Source: Candidatus Latescibacterota bacterium (GTDB taxonomy: Bacteria > JAAXHH01 > JABIQT01). Taken from it: 7,801 nucleotides of DNA. Of the stretch, positions 5,911-7,801 are shown piece after piece. A program made the translations under genes and the position numbers. Every line of letters starts with the position of its first letter. Positions within the stretch are counted from its first letter, which is position 1. The stretch spans positions 1 through 7,801 of the forward strand of contig JABIQT010000336.1 of the NCBI GenBank assembly GCA_018667995.1, read 5' to 3'. Below the pieces are notes generated by a model. The model was given only the letters and a program-made list of their open reading frames with translations, did not search any database and was not told the DNA's origin.

Positions 5911-7485
5911 ATGGAAACTATGTACTGGCTAAGTCCCCGGCGAACGACGTTCATACTGATCGCCCTGGTATTTGTCCTGCGATCACCCACGCTTTTCGAC
6001 TCCATGTTTCTCGTCGACGAAGGATACTCTGGTGCCATCGCTTCGGAGATGCTCTTTGGCGGGGTAATCTATGAAAATGCTGTAGATACACGGGCACCAT
6101 TTATCTATTATGTCTATTACTTGGTGTTCCTGATTGCAGGTCCCAATAACCTGTTTGCGGTTCACTTAATAGCGTCGCTGTTCGTCTTGATCACCGCCTT
6201 AATTGTCCGCGAATTAGGAAGCGAGATATATGGCGAGAGATCGGGTGCCTGGGCGGGAATAGGCTATGTGATATTCTCCCATACGTTTATATCCCGAGAC
6301 ACGCTGGCCGCAAACGTTGAGATATTTACCTTGGTGCCGCTCACTCTGGGCTTCCTATTCTACATGAAAGGTGAACGTAAGGACCGGGTTAGTCTTCTGC
6401 TGTTAGGCGGCGCATGCTGCGCCGTTTCGATGTTTTTTCGACAACCGTCGGTCGTCAATATGGCGGTTATCGCCGTCTATCTCGGTTTCCGATTTCAATA
6501 TCTGGCCGACCTTAGTTTCAGGCGGATGCTGCGTATTGGGTCTGCTGTATTCGCGGGGTTCGGGATTAGCGTGGCCTTGATTGCGTGGTTCCACTATTCC
6601 TTGGGTAACCTCGATTCTATGGTTGAATGGTCCTGGTACATAGCCATGCGGTACGTTAACTCGGAGACGACGCTCCCATACGTTCTGCGCAGGATATTCG
6701 TGGTCCACGTAACGTTCATTCTTGCTGGTGGTTTACTATGGTACATGGGCATTGGACATCTCATAACTGCCGTTCGCGAGGGTGTGCAGAAACTGCCGGA
6801 TTCGGGAGGAGGGATCCTAATGGTGCTGTGGTTTACTGCCGCCTACATGACTCTATTCACCGGCTGGCGCTTTCCTGGCCATTACCATCTGACACTCCTG
6901 CCTCCTCTATCGGTGCTTGCTGGGGCCGCTTTCGCATTGATGCGGAACAACCAGATCACGCTTCCGATTTCGCGAATCAAGAGACAAAACAGATACCTAC
7001 TTGGGGCAACCGCTGTTCCTGCCCTGGCCTTTCTGATTATAGCGTATTTCGTAAGGTCGGACACCGTCGCGTTCAGACCGATTCCGGAATACATCATAGA
7101 AAACACGAAACCGGAAGATCGGATTTTCGTGTGGGGGAGTGCCCCGCACATTTACAGTTTCTCTCATAGAAGGAATGCCACGCGGTTTGTTAGCGGATCC
7201 CATCTCGTCGGCATGTATGCTAGTCGTCCGCACCGAGAAATCGACTCTTCTAAATGGATCGTACCGGGCAGTTGGGAAATGTTGGATCAAGATTTTGAAG
7301 AGCACCCTCCTGAATTGATCATCGACATGTCGCCGATCTCATCCAACTGGGACCGGCATCCAATGACCCGCTACCCGGTGCTGAAAGACCATCTTATGGC
7401 GTACTCCCTTGAGGAATCGATTCTCGGAGCCCAAATCTACCGGCGCAACAATTCCCGGGGATCGAATGCCGAAGTAATGCGTTAA
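5911..7485 (+). CDS. GT-C family membrane glycosyltransferase (GT39/ArnT-like, PMT_2)
   Basis: A 524-residue inner-membrane protein. After the first membrane segment (about 13-28) comes LVDEGYSG with D36-E37, matching the acidic catalytic motif in the first outer loop of GT-C enzymes. DTRAPFIYY (59-67) matches the conserved D-x-(K/R)-x-P block. About ten further hydrophobic segments follow, then GWRFPGHYHLTLLPPL (G323-H324-Y325-H326), the characteristic R-x-x-x-HY-x-x-LLP block of this family. Residues from about 395 form a soluble C-terminal domain containing PEDRIFVWGSAP (401-412), typical of PMT_2-like proteins. Family members use polyprenyl-phosphate sugars on the periplasmic side to glycosylate proteins, lipid A or glycans. 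Here this would follow transport by the flippase gene upstream. It starts 25 bases after the radical SAM gene with only a weak ribosome site; an in-frame ATG at 5920 is an alternative start. Donor and acceptor are unknown. Confidence 0.87.
   Translation: METMYWLSPRRTTFILIALVFVLRSPTLFDSMFLVDEGYSGAIASEMLFGGVIYENAVDTRAPFIYYVYYLVFLIAGPNNLFAVHLIASLFVLITALIVRELGSEIYGERSGAWAGIGYVIFSHTFISRDTLAANVEIFTLVPLTLGFLFYMKGERKDRVSLLLLGGACCAVSMFFRQPSVVNMAVIAVYLGFRFQYLADLSFRRMLRIGSAVFAGFGISVALIAWFHYSLGNLDSMVEWSWYIAMRYVNSETTLPYVLRRIFVVHVTFILAGGLLWYMGIGHLITAVREGVQKLPDSGGGILMVLWFTAAYMTLFTGWRFPGHYHLTLLPPLSVLAGAAFALMRNNQITLPISRIKRQNRYLLGATAVPALAFLIIAYFVRSDTVAFRPIPEYIIENTKPEDRIFVWGSAPHIYSFSHRRNATRFVSGSHLVGMYASRPHREIDSSKWIVPGSWEMLDQDFEEHPPELIIDMSPISSNWDRHPMTRYPVLKDHLMAYSLEESILGAQIYRRNNSRGSNAEVMR
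6405..6438 (+). repeat. Intragenic GC-rich hairpin followed by a T-run
   Basis: Within the GT-C gene, CGGCGCA (6408-6414) and TGCGCCG (6418-6424) form a perfect 7-bp stem with a 3-base TGC loop. Two G-T wobbles and an A-T pair extend it to 6405-6427. Six T residues follow at 6433-6438. The shape recalls an intrinsic terminator, but the T-run is displaced by 5 to 8 bases and the bases are ordinary codons of the gene, so function is doubtful. Confidence 0.4.
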
Positions 7486-7543
7486 AGAACATGTGGGTTC
7501 TGCGACCGTTTGCTACTCGTTCATCATTGCAGCGCAGGAAATC

Positions 7544-7550
7544 AAAGGAG
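7544..7550 (+). promoter_or_regulatory. Ribosome binding site supporting a TTG start for the TolC-like gene
   Basis: AAAGGAG lies 6 bases before TTG 7557, an optimal distance. Translation from that TTG gives a signal peptide of normal length, which supports TTG over the in-frame ATG at 7491. Confidence 0.65.
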
Positions 7551-7556
7551 TTATCG

Positions 7557-7801
7557 TTGGAGCGCATCTATCTCTTGGCTCTCAGTTCTCTAATTCTACT
7601 GGGAAATGCACGCGCGCAGGAGACCTCCTCGCCACCCACGAGAATGAACCTGGCTGATTGCATTGCACGCGCCCTCATTGTTAACCCTAATATCGAACAG
7701 GCTGAAATTAACGTACGATTAATGGAGGCTCGGGTCAGCGAGGCTAAGAGTGCCCGGTTTGCTCCCCAGCTGCAACTAACTCAGATTTTTGGAGCGGCAC
7801 C
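7557..7801 (+). CDS. TolC-family outer membrane efflux/export protein, 3' partial
   Basis: The frame is open to the end of the window, giving the first 81 residues. From the TTG start the protein begins MERIYLLALSSLILL, followed by GNARA and QE. This is a basic n-region, a hydrophobic core and an A-x-A signal peptidase I site, so the protein is exported by Sec. The mature part has MNLADCIARAL, VNPNIEQAEINV and ARVSEAKSARFAPQLQLT, the typical start of an OEP/TolC repeat: a helix with a conserved N-P, then a long helix ending in a P-x-L before the first barrel strand. Such proteins form trimeric outer-membrane channels for RND or ABC efflux pumps and type I secretion. An in-frame ATG at 7491 would add 22 residues; it lacks a good ribosome site and would lengthen the signal n-region. 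The gene lies 71 bases downstream of the GT-C gene, in the same direction, but may start a separate transport operon. Confidence 0.85.
   Translation, partial: MERIYLLALSSLILLGNARAQETSSPPTRMNLADCIARALIVNPNIEQAEINVRLMEARVSEAKSARFAPQLQLTQIFGAA

Noticed and set aside
6738-7169. 143-codon open frame on the plus strand in another frame of the GT-C gene
   Set aside because: The overlapping frame carries the family HYH block and the soluble domain of the GT-C enzyme. The alternative translation is low in hydrophobic order and matches no family I recognise.
7486-7501. Short inverted repeat AGAAC / GTTCT with a 6-base loop just after the GT-C stop, with ATG 7491 in its loop
   Set aside because: A 5-bp A+T-rich stem is expected by chance and has no T-run; too weak to call a terminator or start-site switch.
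7486-7556. Possible promoter ahead of the TolC-like gene
   Set aside because: I searched for -35/-10 pairs by eye and found no convincing pair with proper spacing; the gap is short, so read-through is equally possible.

Overview
The window is a slice of a bacterial surface-glycan or glycolipid biosynthesis locus. Seven genes lie head to tail on the + strand, separated by gaps of only about 12 to 71 bases, with no insertion sequence, tRNA, rRNA or CRISPR array visible. The host is most likely a Gram-negative (diderm) bacterium, because the last gene starts an outer-membrane TolC-type channel with a clear Sec signal peptide. Base composition looks close to even (about half G+C by eye). Shine-Dalgarno sites are recognisable at several genes, and one gene probably starts with TTG. 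I cannot name the phylum from this sequence.

Layout: (1) bases 1-1100, the 3' part of a fused nucleotidyltransferase / CDP-alcohol phosphotransferase resembling the inositol-phosphate cytidylyltransferase-DIPP synthase family, cut by the window edge. (2) 1139-1885, a class I SAM-dependent methyltransferase. (3) 1898-3481, a Wzx/MATE-like flippase. (4) 3529-4851, a second CDP-alcohol phosphotransferase with a degenerate nucleotidyltransferase-like N-terminal domain and an Asp-to-Glu change in its active-site signature. (5) 4899-5885, a radical SAM enzyme with a four-cysteine SPASM/twitch-type C-terminus. (6) 5911-7485, a multi-membrane GT-C (GT39/ArnT-like) glycosyltransferase. (7) 7557-end, the first part of a TolC-family outer-membrane factor.

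How they may work together (inference): the CDP-alcohol enzymes would activate a phospho-polyol such as inositol phosphate with CTP and transfer it to a lipid or glycan acceptor, making phosphodiester linkages. The methyltransferase and radical SAM enzyme would modify a building block. The flippase would carry the lipid-linked product across the inner membrane. The GT-C enzyme would add sugar from a polyprenyl-phosphate donor on the outer face, and the TolC protein may belong to an export machine beginning here. Two dissimilar CDP-alcohol phosphotransferase fusions in one glycan operon, with a radical SAM enzyme beside them, are the most unusual aspect. No gap exceeds 300 bases. Two hairpins deserve notice: one between genes 4 and 5, and a terminator-like one inside gene 6.
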